Assembly (NCBI GenBank): GCA_900542675.1
Contig: UQOT01000020.1
Location: 1-25,942 of the forward strand
Origin: an uncultured Eubacteriales bacterium
GTDB taxonomy: Bacteria; Bacillota; Clostridia; Monoglobales; Monoglobaceae
DNA length: 25,942 nucleotides
Direction of reading: 5' to 3'
Positions 7,594 to 14,744 of the stretch are shown one piece after another. How positions within the stretch are numbered: the first letter of the stretch is position 1; every line of letters begins with the position of its first letter. Both the position numbers and the translations under genes were made by a program. The notes beneath the pieces were generated by a model that was not told the origin of the DNA, did not search any database, and saw nothing but the letters and a program-made list of their open reading frames with translations.

Positions 7594-7702
7594 GACCCAT
7601 TTCTTTCCTGCTTGAGGAAAGAAACGGGTCCGAGACCCCTAAAGAAAGTCGCTTAGTTTGAGCCCAGCCTTCGGACTGTCGGGCGAACAAGCCCGCCACT
7701 CG
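7594..7702 (-). repeat. Composite hairpin repeat, copy A (3' of sirtuin gene)
   Basis: A 16-bp arm GACCCATTTCTTTCCT (7594-7609) pairs with AGGAAAGAAACGGGTC (7615-7630) over a 5-nt loop. Three more pairs follow beyond a mismatch (CTC/GAG). The two A-C mismatches become G-U wobbles in minus-strand RNA, suggesting the structure functions, if at all, in the cobB transcript. It is followed by CCCCTAAAGAAA, a CTTCGG tetraloop segment, GGGCgaacaaGCCC and CCACTCG. The same order occurs at 21271-21389 with compensatory stem changes. No U-tract follows, so it is not a classical terminator. Antisense ORFs through it are spurious. Confidence 0.8.
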
Positions 7703-7722
7703 TTAACCGCTTTATGGCGACA

Positions 7723-8487
7723 CTATATGTAGAACCTACCGTGGGGGCGTAAACGCCCCGCGTATTCGCTAATCGCTCCCATAGTTTCGCCTATTGGGTC
7801 GCGGATTATTATGTCTGCCATTTTGTCGGCTTGGGTTTCGGTTTTGTTGATTAGGACGAGCGTTTTGCCGTGGAATTCGTGTATCAGTCCTGCGGCGGGA
7901 TATACGCCGAGCGATGTGCCGCCTATAATCAAAACCTCCGCGCTGCGCAGAGCCTTAACCGAATTCACCAGTATCTTATTATCAAGCCCTTCCTCATACA
8001 GCACTACGTCGGGCTTTACTATGCCGCCGCACTTGTCGCACTTCGGAATACCCGACGAGCCGGTTATCTTTTCAAGTCCGTAGAACTCGCCGCAGTCTGT
8101 GCAGTAGTTCCTGTGGATACTGCCGTGAAGCTCAAGCACGTTTTTACTGCCCGCCGCCTGGTGCAGGCCGTCTATGTTCTGCGTTATAACGCAGAAAAGC
8201 TTGCCCTGCTCCTCAAGTCTTGCGAGTGCGATATGCGCCTTGTTCGGCTTCGCCTCGGTATAAATCATTCTGTCGCGGTAGAAATTATAAAATTCCTCGG
8301 TATTGTACTTAAAAAACGTGTGGCTTACTATCTGCTCAGGCGGATATTTATATTTTTGATTATACAGTCCGTCCGCGCTTCTGAAGTCGGGAATACCGCT
8401 CTCGGTCGACACTCCCGCTCCGCCGAAGAACACTATTTTATCGGAATTTTCTATAACCTGCTTTAATTTCATAATATTTTCGTTCAT
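7723..8487 (-). CDS. cobB: NAD-dependent protein deacylase, SIR2/sirtuin family
   Basis: Removes acyl groups from lysine using NAD. This 254-residue protein has the NAD-binding GAGVSTESGIPDFRS (about 23-37), TQNIDGLH (102-109) and the catalytic His121 in L-E-L-H-G-S. A four-cysteine zinc site is complete (C129, C132, C150, C153), and GTSLGVYPAAG (190-200) closes the nucleotide pocket. Its start lies 2 nt after the MGMT-like gene, making it the last gene of the carAB operon. The ATG has only a weak GGTG upstream, consistent with coupling. The last 11 residues (from G244, ending R-F-Y-I) are encoded by a palindromic repeat and a GTAGGTTC-type sequence, so the tail is probably acquired. No macrodomain partner is nearby. 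Confidence 0.93.
   Translation of the reverse strand: MNENIMKLKQVIENSDKIVFFGGAGVSTESGIPDFRSADGLYNQKYKYPPEQIVSHTFFKYNTEEFYNFYRDRMIYTEAKPNKAHIALARLEEQGKLFCVITQNIDGLHQAAGSKNVLELHGSIHRNYCTDCGEFYGLEKITGSSGIPKCDKCGGIVKPDVVLYEEGLDNKILVNSVKALRSAEVLIIGGTSLGVYPAAGLIHEFHGKTLVLINKTETQADKMADIIIRDPIGETMGAISEYAGRLRPHGRFYI
7744..7759. repeat. Palindrome GGGGCGTAAACGCCCC inside the sirtuin 3' end
   Basis: GGGGCGT and ACGCCCC form a perfect inverted repeat around AA. The 18 bp at 7745-7762 recur exactly at 21354-21371, each followed by TATTCG (with CC inserted in the second copy). Here the repeat is in frame and encodes part of the sirtuin C-terminus. Confidence 0.8.
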
Positions 8488-8489
8488 AA

Positions 8490-8798
8490 TTATTCACCGT
8501 TCCATTGGTATCTTTCAAGGTTAACTCTGCCGTCCGCGCCAAACTCAACGCCGTCGAGCTCAAGCAGATGCCGCTGCACATCTGCGCCGCCGAATGCGAA
8601 TGAGCCCGAGGTCTCGCCGAAGCGGTTAACCACGCGGAAGCACGGTATTTCATCCGGGTTTGGGTTGACGTGCAGGGCATAGCCAACAACGCGGCTCCAG
8701 CGCGGGTTTCCCGCAAGGCAGGCAATCTGACCGTAGGTCGCCACCTTCCCGGGCGGTATCCGCTTTACCGCTTCGTAAATCTTCTCAAATGTATTCAA
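8490..8798 (-). CDS. MGMT/ATL-family alkyltransferase-like protein
   Basis: A 102-residue stand-alone C-terminal domain of the O6-alkylguanine-DNA alkyltransferase family, the size of alkyltransferase-like (ATL) proteins. It has the helix-turn-helix start P-P-G-K-V-A-T-Y-G-Q-I-A, then W-S-R-V-V-G-Y-A-L, and an active-site-like P-C-F-R-V-V. True methyltransferases have PCHRV and classical ATLs have PWHRV; here the cysteine remains but the histidine is phenylalanine. It may therefore bind damaged guanine without efficient transfer, or transfer by a modified mechanism. The start is TTG, chosen because AGGGGAT lies about 8 nt upstream. It sits between carB (11 nt) and the sirtuin (2 nt), and so appears co-transcribed with both. 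Confidence 0.85.
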   Translation of the reverse strand: MNTFEKIYEAVKRIPPGKVATYGQIACLAGNPRWSRVVGYALHVNPNPDEIPCFRVVNRFGETSGSFAFGGADVQRHLLELDGVEFGADGRVNLERYQWNGE

Positions 8799-8809
8799 TA
8801 TTCTATCCC

Positions 8810-11800
8810 CTATTTAATTTCTTTGACCGCAATGACCTCGGTATCAGCGGGGGTTAAGCGCCTTTCCATCACATCAGCAAGCGCACCTACCGTATCGAGC
8901 GACGTTAAAAGCGTAATAGAGCACTCGGACGCGCAGCGGCGTATCTTAAAGCCATCGCTGCCCTTGTCGTTGCCGCGCTTTGGTATATCGATTATGAGGT
9001 CGCAGACTCCGCTTCTTATTATATCGAGCACGTTCGGCACGCCCTCGCTTATCTTTTTGGCGACCTTGACCTTTATGCCGTTCTCCTCAAGGAACTTTGC
9101 CGTACCGCTCGTCGCGATAAACTTGCAGTTCATTGCCGCAAAACGCTTGGCAATCGGCAGGAAGTTCTCCTTATCCCTCTCGCGGATAGTGGCAAGTATT
9201 GTGCTGCCCTCCTCGGGGATTGTTATGTCCGCGCCGACAAAGCCTTTGTATATCGCTTCTTCAAAGTCTCTGCCAACGCCGAGCACCTCACCCGTCGAGC
9301 GCATCTCGGGTCCGAGGCTGACCTCAACCATAGGCAGCTTCTCGGTCGAGAACACGGGAACCTTGACCGCAACCATATCCGCCTCGGGATTTACGCCGCT
9401 GCTGTAGCCCATACTTTTAAGGCTCTCGCCGAGCATTACGCGCGTTGCAAGGTCGATAACCGGCACGCCCGTAACCTTGGTAATATACGGCACTGTACGG
9501 CTTGAACGCGGATTTACTTCAATAATATATAAATCGCCTTTAAACTCGATAAACTGAATATTTATCATTCCGATGACGTGCATTGCGATCGAAATTTCTT
9601 TGGTGACCTCCATAATCCTGCGCTTTATATCGTCGCTTAAATTCTGCGGCGGGTAGATTGAAATACTGTCGCCCGAGTGAATACCCGCACGCTCTAAGTG
9701 TTCCATAATGCCCGGGATAAACACGTCGGTGCCGTCACATATAGCGTCTACCTCAATCTCGCGGCCGCCCAGATACCTGTCAATCAGCACAGGATTGTCG
9801 GCGTCCTTCTTAAACGCGTCCTCTAAGTACTGCACGAGCTCTTTTTCGTTATGCGTAATCTCCATACCCTGACCGCCGAGCACGTACGACGGGCGCACAA
9901 GCAGCGGATAGCCGAGCGCCTCCGCCTCCTCAATGCCGCGCTGAACAGTCCATACTGCCCTGCCCTTCGGGCGCTTTATACCGAGCGTCTCGAGCGCCTC
10001 GTCGAACTTTTCCCTGTCCTCCGCCTCGTCGATATACTTCGGCTTTGTTCCGAAAATCGGCACGTTTATTCTGTCGAGGAAATTCGCAAGCTTAATCGCG
10101 GTCTGACCGCCGAACTGAAGTATCACGCCGTCGGGCTTTTCCAGTCTTATAATCTCCTCTACGTCCTCCTCGGTAAGCGGCTCAAAATACAGCCTGTCCG
10201 AGGTGTCGAAGTCAGTGCTGACCGTTTCGGGGTTGTTGTTGACTATTATCGTCTCGATGCCGAGCTTTTTAAGCGCCTTTATGCTGTGAACGCTGCAGTA
10301 GTCGAACTCTATGCCCTGACCTATCCTGATTGGACCCGAGCCTAAAACCATAACCTTTTTTCTGTCTGACGGCTCCGCCTCATTCACCTCGTCATATGTC
10401 GAATAGTAGTATGGTGAAACCGCCTCAAACTCGCCCGCGCAGGTATCGACCATCTTGTATACGGGGTGGATATTATATTCCTCGCGCAACGCCCGAATAT
10501 CGCTGCCCTTGCAGCCTATAATCTCGGCAATTCCCTCATCGGCAAACCCGATTTTCTTGTATTTTAAAAGCACATCGCGCGTGAGAGTATCAAGGCTGTA
10601 TTCCCTGAGCTTTTCCTCAAGACGCACAAGCTTTTGTATCTTCTTGATGAACCACGGGTCCATACCCGTTATTTCGCAAATCTTGTCCATAAGGTAGTCG
10701 CGGCGTATCAGCTCGGCAAGGTCAAAAAGCCTCTCGTCGTCCGGCACGACAACCCTGTGCTTTAGCCCCTCGAGCGAGTGGTTCTTAGAGAACTCACGCA
10801 CAAGCGTAAACTGCTTAATCTCAAGCGAGCGAATGCCCTTTAAGAGCGCCGCCTCAAAGCTGTTTCCTATCGCCATAATCTCGCCCGTTGCCATCATCTT
10901 GGTACCGAGCTGGCGTTTCGCGCCGAAGAATTTATCAAACGGCCACTTAGGGATTTTTACGACAACATAGTCAAGGGCCGGCTCAAAGCAGGCGTAGGTC
11001 TTGCCCGTAACCGCGTTCTTAATCTCGTCAAGGTTATAGCCGAGCGCAATCAGCGCGCCTATCTTGGCAATCGGATATCCCGTAGCCTTTGACGCAAGTG
11101 CGGACGAGCGGCTCACACGCGGGTTAATCTCGATAACCGCGTATTCAAAGCTATGCGGGTCAAGCGCGAACTGTACGTTACAGCCGCCCTTAATCTCAAT
11201 TGAGTTAATTATATCAATCGCCGCTTTTCTCAGCATTTGATATTCCTTATCCGCAAGCGTCTGCGCGGGCGCAACGACAATACTGTCTCCCGTGTGTACA
11301 CCGACCGGGTCAACGTTTTCCATCGAGCATACCGTAATGCAGTTGCCCGCCCCGTCGCGGATTACCTCGAACTCAATCTCCTTCCAGCCCCTGATGCACT
11401 TCTCAATCAGAACCTGTCCCACTCGTGACAGGTGTATGCCCTGGGTCGCAATCTCGATAAGCTCCTGTTCATTCTCGGCAATACCTCCGCCAGTGCCGCC
11501 CAAGGTATACGCGGGGCGGACTATAACCGGATAGCCAATCTCCGCCGCAAAAGCGCACGCGTCCTCGACCGTGCTCTCTATCTCGCCCTTTATCATCGGC
11601 TGGTTTGTACGCTCCATAAGCTCCTTAAAGCTCTCGCGGTCCTCGCCCTCTTTAATTGACTCAATCGATGTACCGATTACCTTAACGCCGTATTTTTTAA
11701 GCACGCCGCTGTCGTAGAGCTCACACGCAAGGTTAAGCCCCGTCTGACCGCCCATACCCGCGATAAGGCTGTCGGGGCGTTCCTTCTTTATAACCTTCTC

Positions 11801-12022
11801 GACATACTCCGCGGTGAGCGGCTCGATGTAGGTATAGTCCGCCGTGTCCTTATCGGTCATTATCGTCGCGGGGTTGCTGTTGACCAAAACGACCTCGACT
11901 CCCTCCGCCTTTATCGCCTCGCACGCCTGAGTTCCCGAATAGTCGAACTCCGCCGCCTGTCCGATAACAATAGGTCCCGAGCCGATAACCAAAACCTTCT
12001 TAATCGAATTATCCTTAGGCAT
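8810..12022 (-). CDS. carB: Carbamoyl-phosphate synthase large subunit
   Basis: The 1070-residue synthetase subunit makes carbamoyl phosphate from bicarbonate, ATP and ammonia supplied by CarA, feeding pyrimidines and arginine. It shows the expected internal duplication. The first half begins VLVIGSGPIVIGQAAEFDYS and contains GMGGQTGLNLA; the second half begins VMVLGSGPIRIGQGIEFDY and contains LQFGGQTAIKLA. Each half has an ATP-grasp domain with RPAYTLGGTGGG or RPSYVLGGQGM. The C-terminal 140 residues (from about 930, near FLPIAKRFA) form the MGS-like allosteric domain. Length is normal. The ATG at 12022 overlaps the carA stop and follows AAGGAGG. No frame disruption is seen. Confidence 0.98.
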   Translation of the reverse strand: MPKDNSIKKVLVIGSGPIVIGQAAEFDYSGTQACEAIKAEGVEVVLVNSNPATIMTDKDTADYTYIEPLTAEYVEKVIKKERPDSLIAGMGGQTGLNLACELYDSGVLKKYGVKVIGTSIESIKEGEDRESFKELMERTNQPMIKGEIESTVEDACAFAAEIGYPVIVRPAYTLGGTGGGIAENEQELIEIATQGIHLSRVGQVLIEKCIRGWKEIEFEVIRDGAGNCITVCSMENVDPVGVHTGDSIVVAPAQTLADKEYQMLRKAAIDIINSIEIKGGCNVQFALDPHSFEYAVIEINPRVSRSSALASKATGYPIAKIGALIALGYNLDEIKNAVTGKTYACFEPALDYVVVKIPKWPFDKFFGAKRQLGTKMMATGEIMAIGNSFEAALLKGIRSLEIKQFTLVREFSKNHSLEGLKHRVVVPDDERLFDLAELIRRDYLMDKICEITGMDPWFIKKIQKLVRLEEKLREYSLDTLTRDVLLKYKKIGFADEGIAEIIGCKGSDIRALREEYNIHPVYKMVDTCAGEFEAVSPYYYSTYDEVNEAEPSDRKKVMVLGSGPIRIGQGIEFDYCSVHSIKALKKLGIETIIVNNNPETVSTDFDTSDRLYFEPLTEEDVEEIIRLEKPDGVILQFGGQTAIKLANFLDRINVPIFGTKPKYIDEAEDREKFDEALETLGIKRPKGRAVWTVQRGIEEAEALGYPLLVRPSYVLGGQGMEITHNEKELVQYLEDAFKKDADNPVLIDRYLGGREIEVDAICDGTDVFIPGIMEHLERAGIHSGDSISIYPPQNLSDDIKRRIMEVTKEISIAMHVIGMINIQFIEFKGDLYIIEVNPRSSRTVPYITKVTGVPVIDLATRVMLGESLKSMGYSSGVNPEADMVAVKVPVFSTEKLPMVEVSLGPEMRSTGEVLGVGRDFEEAIYKGFVGADITIPEEGSTILATIRERDKENFLPIAKRFAAMNCKFIATSGTAKFLEENGIKVKVAKKISEGVPNVLDIIRSGVCDLIIDIPKRGNDKGSDGFKIRRCASECSITLLTSLDTVGALADVMERRLTPADTEVIAVKEIK

Positions 12023-13091
12023 TAGTCGTAACCTCCTTCAAAAAACAGTCAAATATCCAGCCGGTATCGAGCGGTCCGGGCGACGCCTCCGGGTGGAACT
12101 GCACACTGCAAATCGGCAGCGTTTTATGCTTTATTCCCTCACAGGTGCCGTCGTTTACGTTAACAAAGAGTTCCTCCACGTCATCAGTCAAATCCGACAC
12201 GATGTAGTTGTGGTTCTGCGATGTGATAAACACCTGCCCGGTCTCAAGGTTCTTGACCGGATGATTTCCGCCGTGGTGCCCGAACTTCAGTTTTTCGGTT
12301 TTGCACCCGAGAGCAAGCCCTATAATCTGATGTCCCATACAGATGCCGCAAATCCTGTATTTTCCGATTAGAGCGCGCACCGTCTCTATCGTTTCGGGCA
12401 CGTCCGTCGGGTCGCCGGGTCCGTTTGAGATAAATACCAAATCGGGATTTATAGCCTCAATCTCCGCCGCCTTCACGTTATACGGGAACACCGTAATATC
12501 GCACCCGCGCTGTTTTAAGTCGCGGATTATCCCCGCCTTTGCACCCATATCTATAAATGCGACCCTCTTGCCGCCGCCCTTTATGTTGTACGCTGACTTT
12601 GTGCTCACGCGGCTTATAACGTCGCTGCTCACGAGAGACGCGAACATCTCATTCACGTCCGTGTCGGTCATTTCGCCGCCGCGCACGGTGATTATGCCCT
12701 TCATACAGCCGTTGTTTCTGATTATTTTTGTCAGCGCGCGTGTGTCAATCCCTTCAAGCCCCACGATGCGGTTTTGCCTTAAAAACCCGTCAAGGTCCAT
12801 CTCGGTACGGAAGTTACTCGGGTAGTCGCACGCCTCGCGCACGATAAACGCGCTGAGTGCGGGTGCGTCAGATTCCATATCCTCAAAGTTTACGCCGTAG
12901 TTTCCGATAAGCGGATAGGTCATAACAACAATCTGCCCGCAGAACGACGGGTCGGTCAGTGTCTCCTGATACCCCGTCATATTGGTTGTAAAAACGACCT
13001 CGCCGCACACGTCGTGAATATGTCCGAAGGCTCTGCCCTTAAACACCGCGCCGTTTTCGAGTATCAGCCGCGCCTCTTTTGTGTTTTGCAT
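12015..13091 (-). CDS. carA: Carbamoyl-phosphate synthase small (glutaminase) subunit
   Basis: Hydrolyses glutamine and passes ammonia to CarB. The protein is 358 residues from the ATG at 13091, which I chose because AGGAGTT lies 8 nt upstream and the protein then begins M-Q-N-T-K-E-A-R-L-I-L, as CarA proteins do. An upstream in-frame ATG at 13157 would put the start within the leader terminator. The N-terminal CarA domain has FTTNMTGYQETLTDPSF. The C-terminal class I amidotransferase domain has the nucleophile loop G-I-C-M-G-H-Q and the catalytic His/Glu in Q-F-H-P-E-A-S-P-G-P. It is the first structural gene of carA-carB-MGMT-cobB. The leader carries an upstream ORF and a terminator, implying attenuation. 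Confidence 0.97.
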   Translation of the reverse strand: MQNTKEARLILENGAVFKGRAFGHIHDVCGEVVFTTNMTGYQETLTDPSFCGQIVVMTYPLIGNYGVNFEDMESDAPALSAFIVREACDYPSNFRTEMDLDGFLRQNRIVGLEGIDTRALTKIIRNNGCMKGIITVRGGEMTDTDVNEMFASLVSSDVISRVSTKSAYNIKGGGKRVAFIDMGAKAGIIRDLKQRGCDITVFPYNVKAAEIEAINPDLVFISNGPGDPTDVPETIETVRALIGKYRICGICMGHQIIGLALGCKTEKLKFGHHGGNHPVKNLETGQVFITSQNHNYIVSDLTDDVEELFVNVNDGTCEGIKHKTLPICSVQFHPEASPGPLDTGWIFDCFLKEVTTNA

Positions 13092-13116
13092 AAAATCAAC
13101 TCCTAAACTCAATATG

Positions 13117-13165
13117 CGCAAAATAAAAGGACTGTCAAGAGAAATAATATCTCTCAAAAGTCCTT
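13117..13165 (-). terminator. Intrinsic terminator (attenuator) in the carA leader
   Basis: Read on the minus strand, AAGGACT (13165-13159) pairs with AGTCCTT (13133-13127). An inner GAGAGA/TTTCTC stem closes a 5-nt loop, and TTATTTT follows. It lies about 26 nt upstream of the carA ATG and 130 nt downstream of the promoter, so it must be read through for carAB expression. The first two stem bases are the last bases of the uORF stop codon. Confidence 0.85.
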
Positions 13166-13247
13166 AACTTAACAAATATTTTGAATTTTTAAAATCAAAG
13201 AAAAGAGGCTCGCAGCAGATTTTGCTTTTAACACTCGGCTCAAACAT
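13164..13247 (-). CDS. 27-codon leader peptide upstream of carA
   Basis: An ATG at 13247 is preceded by AAGGAGGGAGAGG (several possible Shine-Dalgarno registers, 5-11 nt away) and opens 27 codons ending TAA at 13166-13164. The peptide begins M-F-E-P-S-V-K-S-K-I-C-C-E-P. Its 3' half is encoded by U-rich RNA (CUCUUUUCUUUGAUUUU). The stop codon abuts and overlaps the attenuator stem, so a ribosome finishing the peptide would block hairpin formation. This matches the logic of the E. coli pyrBI leader, where slow transcription through U-rich RNA at low UTP lets the ribosome keep up. No run of one regulatory amino acid is present, which favours nucleotide sensing over tRNA sensing. Translation is inferred from the ribosome site only. 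Confidence 0.65.
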   Translation of the reverse strand: MFEPSVKSKICCEPLFFDFKNSKYLLS

Positions 13248-13306
13248 AATCGCCTCTCCCTCCTTAATTCCGCAGCTCAAAAGACCTGCTTTTTAGTATT
13301 TTCACT

Positions 13307-13335
13307 ATTGTACCACTATGAAAGAGCCTTGTCAA
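13307..13335 (-). promoter_or_regulatory. Sigma-A promoter of the carAB operon
   Basis: -35 TTGACA (13335-13330) is a perfect consensus and -10 TACAAT (13312-13307) is near-consensus, with a 17-nt spacer. A TG dinucleotide immediately upstream of the -10 (TGGTACAAT) makes it an extended -10 promoter. Transcription should begin near 13300, giving a leader of about 210 nt. The -35 lies only 10 bp beyond the stop of the upstream oxidoreductase gene. Confidence 0.9.
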
Positions 13336-13344
13336 TACCCAAAA

Positions 13345-14646
13345 TTAAATTTTTGCATCTCCCGTCGCGGGGTTGTCGATAAGCCGCCCGTCCTGGTTAA
13401 ACCGCGAGCCGTGACACGGGCAATCCCACGTGTGCTCCGCCTTGTTCCATTTAAGCGCACAGCCCAAATGCGGACACCGCGGCACGGTCGGGGTCAGCAA
13501 ATTCACCGTGGACTCAAAGCCGTTAATAAACAGCTGCGGCTTTAATACGCTGCGCGATGGGTTAAACACCTCGGCGTATTCGTTTGCCTTGCCCTGCACC
13601 ATATCCGAAAGTATTTTTGCCGCCGCCATAGACGACGTTATGCCCCACTTGTTAAACCCCGACGCGACATACAAGTCGGGCGTGTTTTTCGAGTACTGCC
13701 CGATGTACGGCGCCCCGTCAAGGCTCATACAATCCTGCGCCGCCCAGGTGTATTTTATCTCCGCATCGGGATAATACTTTTTTGCCGCGGCATAAAGCGC
13801 ATCATAGCTCCCGCCCTGCTTGCCCGTGCGGTGCCCTCCGCCGCCCAGCAGCAAAAGCCCGTTATACGAGCGCAGCGAAAGCCCCTCCGCCGCCTCGTCA
13901 ACATACATCCCCTCTATATCGCCCGCCCCGCTGAGCGCCGCGACATACGAGCGGTGCTGATACAGCTTTAAGAAGTAGCTGCCATGTTTGTTTATAAACG
14001 GAAAGTGCGTCGCGACTATAATCTTGTCCGCCGTTATACTGCCGCAGTCCGCCGTGGCAGTGTGCGGTGAAATATCGCGGATAAAAACATTCTCATAAAT
14101 ATTAAGTCCCTTTGAAATACCGTGAATAAATTTCAGCGGATTAAACTGTGCCTGACCCGCGACTTTGACGGCTCCGGCAATCTCAAACGGCAGCTCGGTG
14201 TTTAAAGTGAACTCCGCGCCGCAGCCGAGTGAGTTAAGCGCCTGAACCTCGTCCTCAATCTTTTGCCTGTCGCTTATAGAGTAGGTGTACGCGCTCGTCT
14301 TAACAAAGTCGCAGCGGGCAGCGCCCGCCAGCTTTTCATATTCATCAATCGCCGCGCTGTTTGCCTTAAGATACATAAGCGCCTTGTCCTTGCCCATACT
14401 TTCAGTAAACTTAGAGTAAATCAGCCCGTGCAGAAGCGTAATCTTAGCGGTGGTATTTTTTGTAATCCCGCCTGCAATCCTGCCCGCCTCAACGAGCGCA
14501 TAATCCACCCCGGCGCGCTCCAAAAAATAAGCACACAAAACTCCGCAAAGTCCGCCGCCGATAATCAGCACGTCGGTCTTTAAATCACCGCAAAGCCCGC
14601 CAAACTCCGGCATCCGAACCCCGTCACTCCAAACCGATTTTCTCAT
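13345..14646 (-). CDS. FAD-dependent oxidoreductase with C-terminal Rieske [2Fe-2S] motif
   Basis: A 433-residue flavoprotein. The DAO-type FAD fold begins with D-V-L-I-I-G-G-G-L-C-G (25-35), followed by L-V-E-A and G-G-I-T-K-N-T-T-A-K-I-T, as in the glycine-oxidase-like group. The C-terminal segment carries both Rieske ligand pairs, C-P-H-L-G-C (391-396) and C-P-C-H-G-S (409-414). Relatives such as B. subtilis YhfW are near 500 residues. Here the segment before the first Rieske motif is very short, so the N-terminal strands of that domain seem to be missing. The electron partner and substrate are unknown. GGAGG lies 8 nt upstream of the ATG. It appears monocistronic, with the carA promoter immediately downstream. 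Confidence 0.87.
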   Translation of the reverse strand: MRKSVWSDGVRMPEFGGLCGDLKTDVLIIGGGLCGVLCAYFLERAGVDYALVEAGRIAGGITKNTTAKITLLHGLIYSKFTESMGKDKALMYLKANSAAIDEYEKLAGAARCDFVKTSAYTYSISDRQKIEDEVQALNSLGCGAEFTLNTELPFEIAGAVKVAGQAQFNPLKFIHGISKGLNIYENVFIRDISPHTATADCGSITADKIIVATHFPFINKHGSYFLKLYQHRSYVAALSGAGDIEGMYVDEAAEGLSLRSYNGLLLLGGGGHRTGKQGGSYDALYAAAKKYYPDAEIKYTWAAQDCMSLDGAPYIGQYSKNTPDLYVASGFNKWGITSSMAAAKILSDMVQGKANEYAEVFNPSRSVLKPQLFINGFESTVNLLTPTVPRCPHLGCALKWNKAEHTWDCPCHGSRFNQDGRLIDNPATGDAKI

Positions 14647-14704
14647 AAAAAACGCCTCCGCCCAAAATAAGTCATACCCCTATTATGCGCAGAATTTAAA
14701 AATA

Positions 14705-14744
14705 ATATCCGCCACCCGTAGGGGCGGATATCATCCGCCCCTAC
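14705..14744 (-). terminator. Overlapping alternative hairpins after the SLH gene
   Basis: Two stems share sequence. GTAGGGGCGGAT (14718-14729) pairs with ATCCGCCCCTAC (14733-14744), and ATATCCGCC (14705-14713) pairs with GGCGGATAT (14723-14731). In minus-strand RNA the second stem is followed directly by TATTTTT, a plausible intrinsic terminator; the first would exclude it. The first palindrome includes the C of the SLH stop codon's complement and looks like a member of the GTAGGGGCGG-type repeat family. Confidence 0.65.

Noticed and set aside
7415..7699. Minus-strand 94-codon ORF over the small protein and repeat A
   Set aside because: It runs through repeat A and antisense to the well-supported small gene, has no ribosome site, and resembles the translation of repeat B rather than a protein family.
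13201..13270. PyrR binding loop in the carA leader, suggested by GGGAGAGGC
   Set aside because: The GAGAGGC core is present, but the flanking UCC and GGA that close the known PyrR hairpin are absent; the match overlaps the uORF ribosome site and is better explained by it.
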